A stretch of DNA of 64,000 nt from Eublepharis macularius. Lineage: Eukaryota; Chordata; Lepidosauria; Squamata; Eublepharidae. Position numbers and translations under genes: made by a program. The notes below the pieces were generated by a model. The model was given only the letters and a program-made list of their open reading frames with translations, searched no databases and had not been told where the DNA came from. Shown piece after piece: positions 1 to 11,393 of the stretch. The DNA is taken from positions 65,539,028-65,603,027 of the forward strand of contig NC_072793.1 in NCBI RefSeq assembly GCF_028583425.1, read 5' to 3'. Numbering within the stretch: position 1 is the stretch's first letter; each line of letters opens with the position of its first letter.

Positions 1-1005
1 TCAACTGGGGCCACAGTACTGGGGCAGGATGGGCTAATCTTCTCCCCTAGCTACCATCTCCAACATAGAAATCATCCCAAGGCTAGCTGCTGTAGTTTGG
101 GAGGGAGTAAAGATATTTTTGTGTAGATAAAAAAGAGGTTAATCTCCTATGCTTCGGCAATATGCAAATCCATAAAATTCAAATTCTCCGAAGATCTTGC
201 AACAGATCTCATGTCTCATCTATCTGCAGCCACAGTAATAGTATTTCACTATAGTGACTACACAAGGCACCTGTGGCTCAAAACATACCAACAGCATACA
301 ATGAACCCCTGTTAAATTAGTCAAAGAAGTTTGTTTGAGTACTGCATATATTTCAATTCCCACCCCCACTCCCAAATTTCTGAATTTTTTTAAATTGAAA
401 AAAAACAACAACAACTGGGGCGTTACAATTTCCAGAAATTTTACGTCTCTCTGACTACAAAATCAACATTACATTTGGGTTTCTAAAGCACTGATTGATT
501 GAATAACTGTAGATCTGAAGCAATCCAGCAAGTCAACCTCCTTTCTTAGCAGCACAATACTTGCCAGCAAGGAACCTAAACTACAGCCACACTTTTCTTC
601 ACCCCTAGCTACCATCTTACAATTAAAAATGGGCCCTGACAGCATCTTAGATATGGGCCCTGACAGCATCTTAGTATCCAAGCACGTTCACCCCACAGTG
701 AAGAATACTAACAAATGGATTGAAATAAGCACCAAAATAGCCCACTTTGCTTCGTAATTTTTTTTAAAAAAAATCTGTAGTCAAGCTGACCCCCAGCTAA
801 ATTATTGTATTGCTCAAGAATGTTTTAAACAGGTTTGGACTACCCTAGAAGGATACACAAAGAAATCAGTAAATCAGCACTATAACAGAGAGATTAAACT
901 GCTACTTACACCCACTTGTCTCGCTTTAATATCCAAAGGAAAAACATTATGTTCATATAAAGGCAGGTTAACTCACAAGCAAGAGGTAGAGAAATTTAAT
1001 ATTAC
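1..1005 (-). other. RBM27 intron 3 (partial)
   Basis: Intronic A/T-rich sequence with no recognised exon. A 24-base unit, atgggccctgacagcatctt plus four bases, occurs twice in tandem at 629-676. No interspersed repeat family was recognised. Confidence 0.6.
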
Positions 1006-1130
1006 CTCCTCTTTGATTTCTTCTTTTCCTTGTCCTACAGGCTTAGATTCTGGTTTTGCTGGTTCGTTGGGAGATAGGTAATCCTTGGTGTAGAGGCTTT
1101 CAAAGAGTTTATCAACAAAACCTGATGTTT
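1006..1130 (-). CDS. RBM27: RBM27 coding exon 3
   Basis: A 125-base exon (residues 60-101) with acceptor CCAG and donor GTAATA. It encodes ETSGFVDKLFESLYTKDYL and then a Glu/Lys-rich linker ending KEEIKEE. It ends in phase 0. No later exon is found in bases 1-1005, so the next one (the RS-rich exon in mammals) lies outside the window. Confidence 0.93.
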
Positions 1131-4100
1131 CTGGCAGAAAAATCAGACAGAAAAGATTTGAAATCTTAAAAAAGGAAATCTGGTAAGAAAACTGAAGGAA
1201 AAGGGAAACACTTATTTTCCTTTCCTTCCTGCCCTCAGGGCATTTTGTCCGGGTTTTTTTCCCACTTGGAAAAACTAAAAGTTTTGGAAGCAACTTAATA
1301 TCAATTTTGAAATATTTTCATTTTATAATGATGATTAAACTACTTTCAACACAAAGTTTACAAAATATTGTTTTAAACGGCCTATTTATTGCCTTAATTT
1401 TTTTAATTGTAAGAATGTACAGTTTACTCTAGATGTGTTCAACTCTCAAGTTCTCGTCTGCTTTAGATTCCTCCACCTTCTAACAATGAATAAAAATTTG
1501 AAAGAGTACAGAGTACAGCATATTTTAGTCTATGTTGATGAAGAGACCAAAAAAAGGTACCAAAAATGAAAGTTAAAAATAGGAAGTTATTGATCTTTCA
1601 GAAACCAGTTCTAGTGAGAAAAGATGGTAATATTTTTAATTAATCAAGCATGGTCATATTATTTTCAAGAAAAACATTAATTCATTTTATTAAATTAAAT
1701 AAATCTAAATAAAATATTAAGATGCTCTATACAAATTAGTTTAAACGTATAGATATTTTTAATATCTATACATTAAAAAAATAATTTTTACTGAAAGATT
1801 TTAAAATCAAAAATTAAAAAGGGACAAAAGAAAAACAAAAAGGAAGAAAGAATAAATAGAGAACAAGAAAAAATAATTAAAAATATGAAGGAAAAGTTTT
1901 GGATTTTCTCTACGACAAACATTGGCATGATTACAGAATTCACACTAGTCTATTGTTATCAGAACAAAACTTCTTTTTCTATAATCCTTTCCCCCCTCTT
2001 ACTCTTCAAAACCACAAATCATAAGTTTGTTTGTTAAGATCATGACCTGAGGACACCCCCCACCTCATTTATTAGTATAACAAGCCTGATAAAAAGTTCT
2101 GGTGAACTCAAAAGTTCGCATAATGCTTTGGGTTATTTTGGTTGGTCCATCAGATCAACATGGCTGCCTTCAATTTCCTTCTTCTATGAGACTTACAATG
2201 AAATCCTATGCAGAGTTACTCCAGTTCAAGCCCACTGAAATCAATGGGTTTAGCCTGGAGTAACTCTGTTTAAGATTTCACTGTTAGTTTGATAACATGG
2301 AATGCTTCACTAGTACATTGTCTCCTTAAAATTTATCTTCATATCTGGATTTACACTATCAACCCCTGATGCTGTGATCAGTTAGGCTGAAAACAGATGC
2401 TATTTTTACCCTATAAAGTTTGAAAGAGGGATCAAAACTTGCTTTTCAAAATGTCATGGCAATTGGCTATTTCAAGAAAAAGAGTAAAGAGTTCTATGAA
2501 GTGCACCCAAGACAATATGCATTCTTAATGTGACGCCTTGTTCCCCAGTCACATTCCCTAAGATATGTAACAGGAAAATATGCCACAAAATTGGAACCAC
2601 ATTAAAGCTGGAAACTGCTTCACTTCATAGCTTTCTGCAGTTGGTATTATTTCTCGAGGCAGTAACCTTACATAGAGTTTTTTAAAAATCTAATTCATAT
2701 ATGCCAACATGAACATTTTAGATACCCCCAACATCTCCAGATATTAATTATATGATCACTTCTGATTTGTTTTGCAGATATTAGTGTTTAAACAATATCC
2801 CTCAGTTTGAACACAAGAACAATTTGATATACTTTACTAACCAGCTCCAAAGGCAAAAACCAGCCCAGTTCGGTGCTTGTTTATACAGTTCCACTACTTT
2901 TGATGAAATTTCCAAGTAAATTTACATGGGATTGCAACATAAATACTAAAGTTAAATACTCTTGGGATTATGGAGATCAGATCAGACTGTACGTATTACT
3001 ACAAAAACATTTAAAGTAGTGTTTTGTCAATCAAATTCTAGCCTTGATGGAAGGGGGTATTTTTATTACAGAGTAGACAAGGTGTTTTGTGCCACGGTAA
3101 AGTTTTACTGTGGCACAGATTAACTAATCTCTAAATTACCATAGCACTTTTTGTTTTACTGATTCCATAAATTAGCATAGCAACTCCTCAGGCAATTTAA
3201 AGATGTCTCCTCACTGTTTTGGTTTCTAAGTTTAAATATCTGTGGTGTACAAAACCTGATCTTTCACACTTCGTACTTGTAGTCAAGTTTCTTTATGAAT
3301 ACAGTATAGTTCTTTTGTGGAGAGGAAAAGGCTTTCATACATGTGGCACCCTACAATTCCGCTGCATATCTAGCTTCCTAATTTGCCATATTAACAAAAA
3401 TACTGTTATTAACAAATGAGCAAACAATACCTTTTTGTAGAAAGACATCTAGCTGATCAGCACAGAAAGCCTTCAGCTCTTTCTCTGGCTTGTCTTTCTT
3501 GACCAAAGCCACAACATAGTTAGCTAAGGCTGATGGATCGGCATCACATCTAAGGAAAAAGTCACTTTTATGAGTATGTTATTTAGTTGCTTGTATTGAT
3601 TTCAGTAAAACCTACAAAGCCTACGAACTGGCACAATTTTATTTTACTTCACTCATGCCCATCTTTCTTGCCAAGACTGAAGTGGATTACAAAATACAGA
3701 AAACAGTTCAGATAGCATAGAATATCCAATAAACCATACAAACTAGGATTACTGACTTGGAGAACAATGCAAAAAACAAAGTATGATACACTAATACAGA
3801 AGATGGCATTCAAAGGAAATACATACTTTACACACTTTCTTCCCATAACTGGAAACTGCAATTTTATTTCTAGTCTATAATTGCTAGGAGTTTAAACTCT
3901 CAGAAGCAGACTAAAAGATGCAATGCCGAACCTCTAACCCCACTGCTCCTTGGCTCCTGTTGCCTCCTTAGGACTATCAGGTCACAATGCTGCAATAGCA
4001 GAAACCACAACAGGTAGAATTTGCTGCCAGAATCTAAACAGAGGAATCCCATGTCCTTTTGCTTCCTCTCTTGCCTGCCTACTGCCTTCCTTCCAGTAGT

Positions 4101-7100
4101 GCCCACTCCAGCCAATCCTATCCCTAGGGCCCATCTAGAGCTTTGCGTCAGAATAACTTTCAAGTTGATGTCTCCAGCACCTATTATTTTTTCAGGTTTT
4201 CACTTTTTAGGCCTCTACCTATTTTGTTCCAGCTTAGCAACCCTAATACTCCCCATAGCATACAGCCCCTCAGAAACTGGATTCCAAACAGCTTGGGTTC
4301 CCCTTATAGAACTGAGTATTTCATATGCTACACAAACTCAGCACCATAAGCACAAGATAATACAGATATTAACCTTCACATATACAGGGGTAGGGAAAGA
4401 TTTTGCTGGTCAGCAGGGCGAACAATCTTTCATTAACTCTGTTACTTTAATTTCATTTGGTCAGATGTATTCCTTTGAATTGGTAGTGGAGAGTGCCCTC
4501 CAGTCATAGCTGACTTATGACAACTTCTGGTGGAGTTTTCCTGGCAAGAGTCTAACAGGAGTGGCTTGCCATTGCCCACCTCTGCAATCCTGGTCTTCGT
4601 TGGAGGTCTCCCATCCAATTACTAACCAAGGCTTCTGAGATCTGACAAGATCAGGCTCACCTGGGCTATCCATGTCAGGGCATTCCTCTGAATTAGCCAC
4701 CCAAATATATTTCAAATCCCAAAATTATGTATAAAAATTGGGGTTTTCCAGCCTTGGCAAGTAACATGTTACAAATATCTTAAGCTTTAATGCCTATTTT
4801 TTAAACGTACATATGACCAAACCAAATAGCTTGCCTAGCCTTACTTTTCCAGGATGCTTGTCAGTGGATTTTGACTTACACATCCCCAGTACCTTTAAAA
4901 ATAGTGAGGAAAACTCAATACTATGAAAACGAGCAGTTTCTATCAGCATAAATGTTGGCATTCTCTTACATCTGTAATTTGTTCTCTTCTTTTACAGAAG
5001 CACCCCTCAAAGAAGTGTTTCTGTAAAGGAATAACATTTAAAACAACCACTACTGTGATAGAATAACAAAATTTAGACACTAAGATCACACCTTACTGAT
5101 TTCAGTCCTTTAGCAAAATCAGATTTAGCCACTCTATACAGAATATTGTTCTTGAAAGTTCCTAAAAACAAAACTGAAAAGATGTATTTGTACCTTCCTC
5201 AGCATGCAAATAATGATCAAAAAGTATGTTTCAGGAAGACTCCAAATCTAACTATGACTTTTCAAATATTAATGTTAACCCAATGTGGTGCTGAACAGAT
5301 TCTATCTGCATGTGTTTGTCTTATAAGTATTATGCATAACAAATATGTTAGAAACAAGTTAGGAACTTTCTTAGTCATGGGACTACCTTGCAACTATGCA
5401 ATAAGTTCAAAATTATTCTGAAGTTTGGGAGTGAAGCTTCCCCAATTATAATTTTAATATATTTATATGGTACTGTATAGTTGATTGATAAATTAGCTCT
5501 ATGCAGAATATGAGAGACACACTAAAGCCAGCAACACACATAAGGACTGAATAATTAGCACTTGAAATCTTCAAAGAGCTGTGCAGACTTTTATAAATTA
5601 ATCTTCCTTCTATGTGGAAGAAAAACACAGATTAAAATCCACAAATGAGATGAAAGCACTGATACTTCATGTAATTATAATTACATGAAGTCACTTCATT
5701 TTGCCATAAAGGTAAAAAGTTCAATTCACTGAACTTAGAACCTACTTGAAAGCAAGTGGGCCAGAGGAGCAGTTTAACAATTCAAATGCAAGAATTTAAG
5801 CGTCAGGATAATTTAAGAATTCTGTTGGAACCTCTTCCCACTTGCCTTTAAGTCCAATACAGTGATGCCATTTAAATAACATTTAAACAACTTGACAAAG
5901 GCATCTGATTAAATTATAAACACCAGTTGTAAGTGTAAATACACAAATGTGACACCAAGACAACAGTACAGCCATAACATAATTCTATGCCTGATCATAC
6001 TACACAGCCTTTTGAGAATCTAATACCTTAATTTACCTTGAAAGCTACCAAAAATAGAAAAGAAGAAGAGAGCAGCTGTACTTGAGCAGGCCAACAGTTT
6101 ATCTACTCCGGCATTCTGCTTCACACAGCAGCTAACAAGATGACCCCAAGGAAGTCTACAAGCAAGACACAAAGGCTATAGTCTCTCCCCGTTGTTGTCC
6201 CCTGACTTGAGACAGGCACTGGACATCTTCCAGCTCATTATCCAAAATACCTGAGATGCATCGGCAAAGACAGCGACTGGCAAGGTTAGATTCTTGTCTA
6301 GGTCCAGCTGGTTTAGGGGCCTAGTGAAATGATGCCCCAGAAGCCTCTCCACCTTCAAAGGAGCCCCAGAGTGCATCCCTGAAGACTGTGAGGGATTCAT
6401 CCAGTTCAGAGACAAGGGGCCTCGCAAAAACCTGACCATAACCCTGAAGCTTCAAACTGCAAAATAATCCAGACTATATTCTATTCCCTGAACACTTCAG
6501 TTTCCAACTTCAAACCACTAGCTGTGGTATTACGGAGAAAATGAGGGGTAAGCACTTCAACCCTACAACAGAATTACAGCAGTGAAGCATAACGGGCCTG
6601 AACATTTATATTTCTAGAAGCAGTTTTGAAGAACAGCTTCCGTGCTAGTGACATGCGACAATAGTTCTGTGTTATTAAACAATTAGTCACTTAGACAGCT
6701 CTCTGCAGAGTGAGGAGCCAGCGTGAAGCCCCGCGAGGAAGGGGGAAGAGCATCCACTCCCGAGGACGGAGGGCAGCCCTCTGGCCTCTGAACCTCAACA
6801 CAGACTCTCTTTCCTCACGTGCCTCCCCGTCCCCATCATGTCCCCCTCCTTCCCAAGTGCAGCTACCAAGACGCTCTCCCGGCAGCCGATGCGGACCAGC
6901 CATCCTCACCCTACCCCCCATACTCCCGAAGTTGCTCTGCAACCCCCAGCCGCCCAGAGGCGACCGTTCCTCAAACACTCTTTTCTTCCCCCTCCCCACA
7001 CACAGCGGCGAGCCCTGCCCCTCCCCCCGCTCCACCTGCCCCTCCTCACATATTCATCCCATGGAGACCACTGCGCTGCCCCCCACGCAGCCCCTCCCCC

Positions 7101-7224
7101 ACTCCCTCCCTCGGGGGCTCGGCGTCCCCCCCTCCCCTCAGTTTCCTCCTCGCCCCCGCACTCACATTGGCTCCAGTAACTTGGCCAGCCAGGACTTGAG
7201 CGCGTCCACGTTCTCTATGATCAT
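1006..7224 (-). CDS. RBM27: RBM27, RNA-binding motif protein 27 (5' part of gene, three coding exons)
   Basis: RBM27 is a nuclear RNA-binding protein with a PWI-like N-terminus, a CCCH zinc finger and RRM domains. With its paralogue RBM26 it is linked to nuclear poly(A) RNA decay (family knowledge). Three exons join in phase on the minus strand: 7166-7224, 3431-3549 and 1006-1130, giving about 101 residues. The protein begins MIIENVDALKSWLAKLLEP. Exon 2 reads CDADPSALANYVVALVKKDK and exon 3 ETSGFVDKLFESLYTKDYL, close to human RBM27 and unlike RBM26 in exons 2-3. All junctions are GT-AG. The rest of the coding sequence, including the zinc finger and RRMs, lies left of base 1. The start is the ATG at 7222-7224, inside a CpG island. 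Head-to-head LARS1 on the other strand supports the call. Confidence 0.93.
1131..3430 (-). other. RBM27 intron 2
   Basis: A/T-rich intron. It contains a palindromic MITE at 2199-2284 (listed separately) and an inverted repeat at 1747-1771 with a 10-bp stem gtatagatat and a 5-base loop. About 1660-1880 is very A-rich. No other feature was recognised. Confidence 0.6.
2199..2284. mobile_element. Palindromic MITE, copy 1
   Basis: Near-palindromic 86 bp: gaaatcctatgcagagttac at one end and gtaactctgtttaagatttc at the other, with a centre around ccactgaaatcaatggg. It belongs to the same family as 8637-8712, 10821-10903 and 56667-56758. It would fold into a long hairpin. No coding capacity. Confidence 0.75.
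3431..3549 (-). CDS. RBM27: RBM27 coding exon 2
   Basis: A 119-base exon (residues 20-60) between an acceptor ending TTAG and the donor GTATTG. It encodes the core of the N-terminal helical domain, including KELKAFCADQLDVFLQK. The first base completes the Ile codon left open by exon 1, and the last G begins the Glu codon completed by exon 3. Near-identity to vertebrate RBM27 makes this a secure call. Confidence 0.94.
4493..4688 (-). mobile_element. 5S-rRNA-derived SINE, copy A
   Basis: Read on the minus strand, cttgtcagatctcagaagcc and the following attggatgggagacc match the 5S rRNA internal control region, which is the polymerase III promoter. The body is the squamate sequence containing ccagtcatagctgacttatg. 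Part of the 5S box is deleted between aaccaagg and cttctgag. Old and diverged. Confidence 0.8.
5664..5691. repeat. Perfect 28-bp palindrome
   Basis: acttcatgtaatta followed by taattacatgaagt, with no spacer. RBM27 intron 1. Could be a collapsed MITE or a chance A/T-rich palindrome. Confidence 0.9.
6095..6200 (-). mobile_element. CR1-like LINE 3' fragment
   Basis: On the minus strand, cttgtagacttccttggggt, atcttgttagctgctgtgtg and gcagaatgccggagtagata correspond to the same 3' segment as 29985-30075. Confidence 0.55.
7091..7110 (-). other. G-quadruplex-prone tract at the start of RBM27 intron 1
   Basis: cccctcccccactccctccc on the plus strand gives four G-runs of at least three with short loops on the RBM27 sense strand, 56 bases downstream of the exon 1 donor. 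Neighbouring C-runs at 7015-7135 extend it. Confidence 0.6.
7166..7224 (-). CDS. RBM27: RBM27 coding exon 1
   Basis: The ATG at 7224-7222 opens 19 codons plus two bases (residues 1-20), followed by the donor GTGAGT at 7165-7160. The peptide matches the N-terminal helix of the RBM26/27 PWI-like domain. It has Ile-Ile-Glu-Asn at residues 2-5, where I recall Leu-Ile-Glu-Asp in human RBM27. The exact transcription start is not visible. Confidence 0.93.
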
Positions 7225-7500
7225 GATGATGGCGCTGCTGCGGCTACACTCCGGGCCGCATCGCCCCGTCGCGCTCCCTTCCCCCCACGCCGCCAGCCGT
7301 GTGCCGCCGGCAACTGCCCCCGCCCCTCCCCCTCTGGCCGAGCCTAGGCCTAAAGTCAGACCAGGAACTAGCCAACCGAGAGTGCAACCGAACCTGCTAG
7401 GTGCCGGAGAGGGGGCGGGTACCCGGTCTCATGGCGGAACCAATCGCGTGACGGGGCCCTCAGACATTCGAGCCAATTAGAAGCTGCTGGGGTAAGGGGC
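7225..7500 (-). promoter_or_regulatory. RBM27: RBM27 CpG-island promoter and 5'UTR region
   Basis: GC- and CpG-rich sequence immediately upstream of the RBM27 ATG. Visible elements are two CCAAT boxes at 7440-7444 and 7473-7477, a GC box around 7411-7419 and a CRE-like cgtgacg around 7446-7452. No TATA box is positioned for RBM27, as expected for a housekeeping CpG promoter. The transcription start is inferred to lie between about 7230 and 7430. Confidence 0.7.
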
Positions 7501-8636
7501 GGAGGTCACTGGTAAGAAGGCCGCAGCAAGTTAGGTAGAGTCGGCTTGCGTGAAATCCTTGTGGTGCAGCCAAGTGAGAAGGGAAAGCAGAGGATTGGCG
7601 AAGAAGTGACGGCTGCCCCATGCGGGTGCCTGACGAAGAAGGCCAAACTTGAGCAAAAGCTCCACTTGTTTTAATCGTTGTGCGTGAGAGGCAGCGGTAT
7701 AAAAATAGAATGCTCCTGAGCGCGTACAGAGTGCATTTTTTCTGTACAGCCTCCAGTCTCTAGTTGGCATGCCTGGTACTGCAGTGTTTCGCAGACAGCA
7801 TGCTTTTGTTTTCTCGAAAGGGTGTTTCCCATCATTTAGTTCCAGCAAATGTAAAAAAAACCTTTGAAACCTAGCTGAAGTTGCACTTCTAGGCAACTTG
7901 GCAGTGACTCTCATGGAATTCCGTCTTATTTTGAAGCAGGTGTGCATCTAATGTGAGAAATCAAACAGCAAGACTCGTTGCATTTAGTGAAGGTGACTTG
8001 TGAACGCGGTGTTTGCAATTTGGGGTGCTGTTTTTGATGAAGGGCTTTACAATTTTAGCATGCTTTCTTTTTGCTTTGTTTTATGGCATATTGTTTTGGA
8101 AAGTACTTTGTATGTAGCAGAAGTAAAATATGCATTTAAAAATCAACTTTGGAATAAAAAGGCAAAAGCTTGATTTATGAGGGTACAATTCAAGCATTCG
8201 GAAGGATCCTATGATCACCTGCAATAGGGCTTACATCTGGGAAAGCATGTTTAGGATTGTCCTGAACTGCATCTTTTCCCTTTCCTAACTGAAGATTTGA
8301 TAAACTGTATTTTTGTAATCTATATAGAGATGGGTCTTTAGTATAAGATCCCACTTTCTTCCTCCCCATTCCACGCATCTTGATCTGTCTCCAGTACTAT
8401 AGGTTTGCCAGTATGATTGCTAACTGCCTGGAGAAAAAAAAAAGCCTTGACCCTTTAATAGAGGCTTAATGGGATGCTATTTAGTTCCACAACGTGAAAA
8501 TCATCAGCTGCTCATTTCTGCTCATTAAGCCTTAAAAGAACAGAACATTTTTTTCCAGGGCTGTTGGCAATCTTGTTTGCTGGATCCCGAATTTCATTTC
8601 AATTTGTGTCATTTGAATAAAAGAGAGACATTATCA

Positions 8637-8712
8637 GTGCCATGCCAAGTGGAATTAGCCCTTTGACTTCAATGGGCTTAGAAGGGTGTAACTCTGTTTA
8701 GGATGGCATTGT
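8637..8712. mobile_element. Palindromic MITE, copy 2 (left arm decayed)
   Basis: The right arm gggtgtaactctgtttagga and the centre gacttcaatgggcttag match the family. The left arm agtgccatgccaagtggaat is degraded. Confidence 0.7.
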
Positions 8713-8892
8713 ATATTATGTAGCATGGAATAAAGAACAGTCGGGTTAAATAAGGAACATATGGAAATCCTACCTGGAACAGTGTGGCTTTTCCACAAAA
8801 TGCATTCTAGGGTTTTTTTGGGGGGGGGGGGTTGGGGGAGAAGTTAAAGAGTAGCTCAAAAACGTATACTTGGTCACTTATAATTTACTGGA

Positions 8893-9110
8893 AAAGAAGT
8901 TAGCATAGGGTTGCTAGTTCCTGGTTGAGAAATTCCTGGAGATTTGGGAGGTGGAACCTGGGGAGGGTGCGATATGGGGATGGAAGGGACCTGAGTGGGA
9001 TATGATGCCATAGAGTCCACCCTCCAAAGAACTGAACTCTGTTGCTTGGAGATTATTTATAATGCTGGGAGATCTCCAGGCAAAAGCTGGAGGTTAGCAA
9101 CTATAATAGG
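8893..9110 (+). mobile_element. Short interspersed DNA-transposon-like repeat, copy 1
   Basis: The ends agggttgctagttcctggtt and gctggaggttagcaactata are imperfect inverted repeats. The middle carries atgccatagagtccaccctcc and the terminus-proximal gggagatctccagg. Copy 2 at 9968-10165 is inverted. No coding capacity; superfamily not determined. Confidence 0.7.
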
Positions 9111-9219
9111 ATGAAGCTGAAAAGATCCCAGTAATAAGAAAATTTACTTTGAAATTTTCTTGAATTGTATGAGATTTACTGTCAGTAAATGCCCTAAGAT
9201 GATTATGTCTATCTTATAC

Positions 9220-9432
9220 ATGTGTGTGTGTGTGGTGCTCTCAAGTCAGAGTTGACTTATGGTGACCCCTAGTGGGATTTTCATGGCAAGAGACTATCAG
9301 AGGTGGTTTGCTATTGCCTGTCTCTGCAACCCTGGTCTTCATTGGAGGGCTCCCATCCAATTACTAATCAAGGCCCACCCTGCTTAGCTTCTGAGATCTG
9401 ATGAGATTAGGCTCACCTGGGCTATCCAGGTA
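9220..9432 (-). mobile_element. 5S-rRNA-derived SINE, copy B
   Basis: Nearly full length: (tg)n at the left, which is the (CA)n 3' tail in sense, then the body tcaagtcagagttgacttat, then 5S-derived ccaattactaatcaaggccc and tgcttagcttctgagatctg. Minus orientation, intergenic. Confidence 0.87.
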
Positions 9433-9967
9433 CTTATTTATTTAGTAGATATCTATGTCACCTGTGTAAAAAGTTAGAGTGAAAACTACACATAGCTGAA
9501 GGATATAGTAGTAAAAGTGCTGCAAATTTTACTTAAACTTTTTGTTATTAGCCATTCCAAGTAATGATGGACACAAACATAAAGCCTACTATACAGATGT
9601 GAAATGTCAGTCAGTCTGAAATTATCTAGTGCAGTGGTATTCACTCTGTGGTTTGCAGAGAGCCACATACACAAATAATTACCATCAGTCAAAAAATATG
9701 AATATTTTCATACCTTAAGCTCCACCCTACCAAACACATATACCATAATATGGTATAACAATATTAAATAGGCTTGTAGATAGGTAGGGTGGTCTCTTCC
9801 CAACACAGTTTAACCTTAGCTACCCCTTGTGTATCTGGAGTGAGGGAAAGGGGCTTCCATTTGGCCTTCCTACTCTCTTTTCATTATGAGTCACAGTAGC
9901 TCAAACTAGAGGAGAGCAGGGTAACTGTGAAGGAAAGGAGTGTAAAATCACCCCCTCAGCCTGTTCT

Positions 9968-10165
9968 GTTGCCAACCTCCTAGTAGAGCTTGAAAATCTG
10001 AAATTATAACAGATCTCTAGACTACAGAGATCAGTTCCTCCGGAGAAAATGGCTGTTTGGGAGGGTAGACTATTGGCATAATACTATGTTGATATCCCTC
10101 TACTCCCCAAATCCTGCCCTCCCCAGGCTCCACTCCCAAATCTCTAGGATTTTCCCAACCAGGGG
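9968..10165 (-). mobile_element. Short interspersed DNA-transposon-like repeat, copy 2
   Basis: The reverse complement runs ccctggttgggaaaatccta to ctactaggaggttggcaa and aligns along its length with 8893-9110, including tgatctctgtagtctagaga. Confidence 0.7.
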
Positions 10166-10820
10166 GCAGACATGATGTTCAGCTACATGCCAATGTCACC
10201 GCTAGGCAAAAATCCAGCTGTGATGTCAGCCAGTGCTCAAGAAACTTTATGGTACTATCAACTGATGCATTGACGTTATGACTAGGTGTTTGCCTGTACA
10301 TAATGGCATATAGTGGAGCATCATTTCCACTGCCTGCTGTTCTCCCACTGGCCCTGGAGGTGTGTGTGTGTGGGGGGGGGTGAAGGGGTTCTTCAGTAGG
10401 AGAATGCCTACCCAAAGCAGCCATATGGTATCATTAGGTAATGGTGGTTTTCCTCTCCTTTGTACCTGCCTGCTTGCTTTCCTCCTGGTAGCAATCTGGG
10501 CACTAGGATGAGAGCATAGAGCGTGTGAAGGTGAAGAAGGATAGGGTTTGTCAGAGACAATGGGCATTTTACTTCCATCCCTAAAATGAGACCCACAGCT
10601 GAAGAAAATAACAGCTTACCTGTCCTCCAGTCTCTCCAGCAGCAGCTGTTTAAAGGTGAACCACAAGCCCTACCAGGCAATGTACTGGCCCACTTTCCTG
10701 GAACATGAGGCTGGTGCCATGTTGGGAATTGGTGTTCTGAAGAGCCACAGGTGGCATTCCAAAGAGCCATATGTGACTCCTGGGCCACTAGTGATTATCA
10801 TTGATCTAGTGATTAACAGT

Positions 10821-10903
10821 GCTATCCTAAGCAGAGTTACACCCTTCTCAGCTCATTCACTTCAATAGACTTAGGGTGTAACTTTGTTTAGGACTGCACT
10901 GAA
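10821..10903. mobile_element. Palindromic MITE, copy 3
   Basis: The ends cagtgctatcctaagcagag and ctttgtttaggactgcactg are inverted repeats around ttcacttcaatagactt. This copy has the best-preserved termini of the four. Confidence 0.78.
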
Positions 10904-11393
10904 AGTGTTATACTAGGAGTGGTTACCTTAACAGTCATGTGTCCCAGCATGTTTGTGTGATAATGTATGTCATTCTCCTGTTCATCTTGATTTTGAATAG
11001 TGGTTTCCAAATATTTTTGGTGCAGATAAATTTCTCACTTCATTAATATATATAATGGAGTAAGCACTACTGAATAACATGACATTTTTTAGTAGACCCA
11101 CTCAGAGTTGCTCCTGTATATGAAACTATCGTTATTTAAAATATTAAAACTTGAGTTCTTTAACTACATCAGCTCACCTGATGCCCATTTATACAAAACT
11201 AAAGACAGTCCAAGGATGCAAGGTGGAATAGAAACATATTAAATACATTTTGTTCTATTTTTATATAGCCATATGTAATGTGAACTGGCTTAAGAAAAGC
11301 TTCAGTGATTTCAGTTGGAGAACTGAACATGATTTCTCATGATGTATCAATGTGAGCACCAGGTTTCTACTGTGAATTTGGAGTAATTCTAAA

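Larger units (their letters stand above)
3550..7165 (-). other. RBM27 intron 1
   Basis: Contains a 5S-derived SINE (4493-4688), a perfect 28-bp palindrome (5664-5691) and a CR1-like remnant (about 6095-6200). The promoter-proximal end (about 6700-7165) is strongly C-rich on the plus strand and therefore G-rich in the RBM27 transcript. The long open frames there are composition artefacts. About 3900-4490 shows nothing recognisable. Confidence 0.6.

Noticed and set aside
4021-4509. 162-codon plus-strand open frame in RBM27 intron 1
   Set aside because: Runs antisense to the intron, ends at a 5S SINE, and has no domain.
6710-7480. 256-codon plus-strand open frame (and 126/113-codon frames) over the RBM27 promoter
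   Set aside because: Pro/Ser/Arg-rich translation from a C-rich CpG island, overlapping RBM27 exon 1 on the other strand. No domain.
7531-7947. 138-codon minus-strand open frame upstream of RBM27
   Set aside because: No recognisable domain or splice context; it lies 5' of the RBM27 promoter.
9340-9432. Possible 5S rRNA gene on the minus strand
   Set aside because: Only the internal promoter half of 5S is present, fused to a SINE body and (CA)n tail, in four copies.
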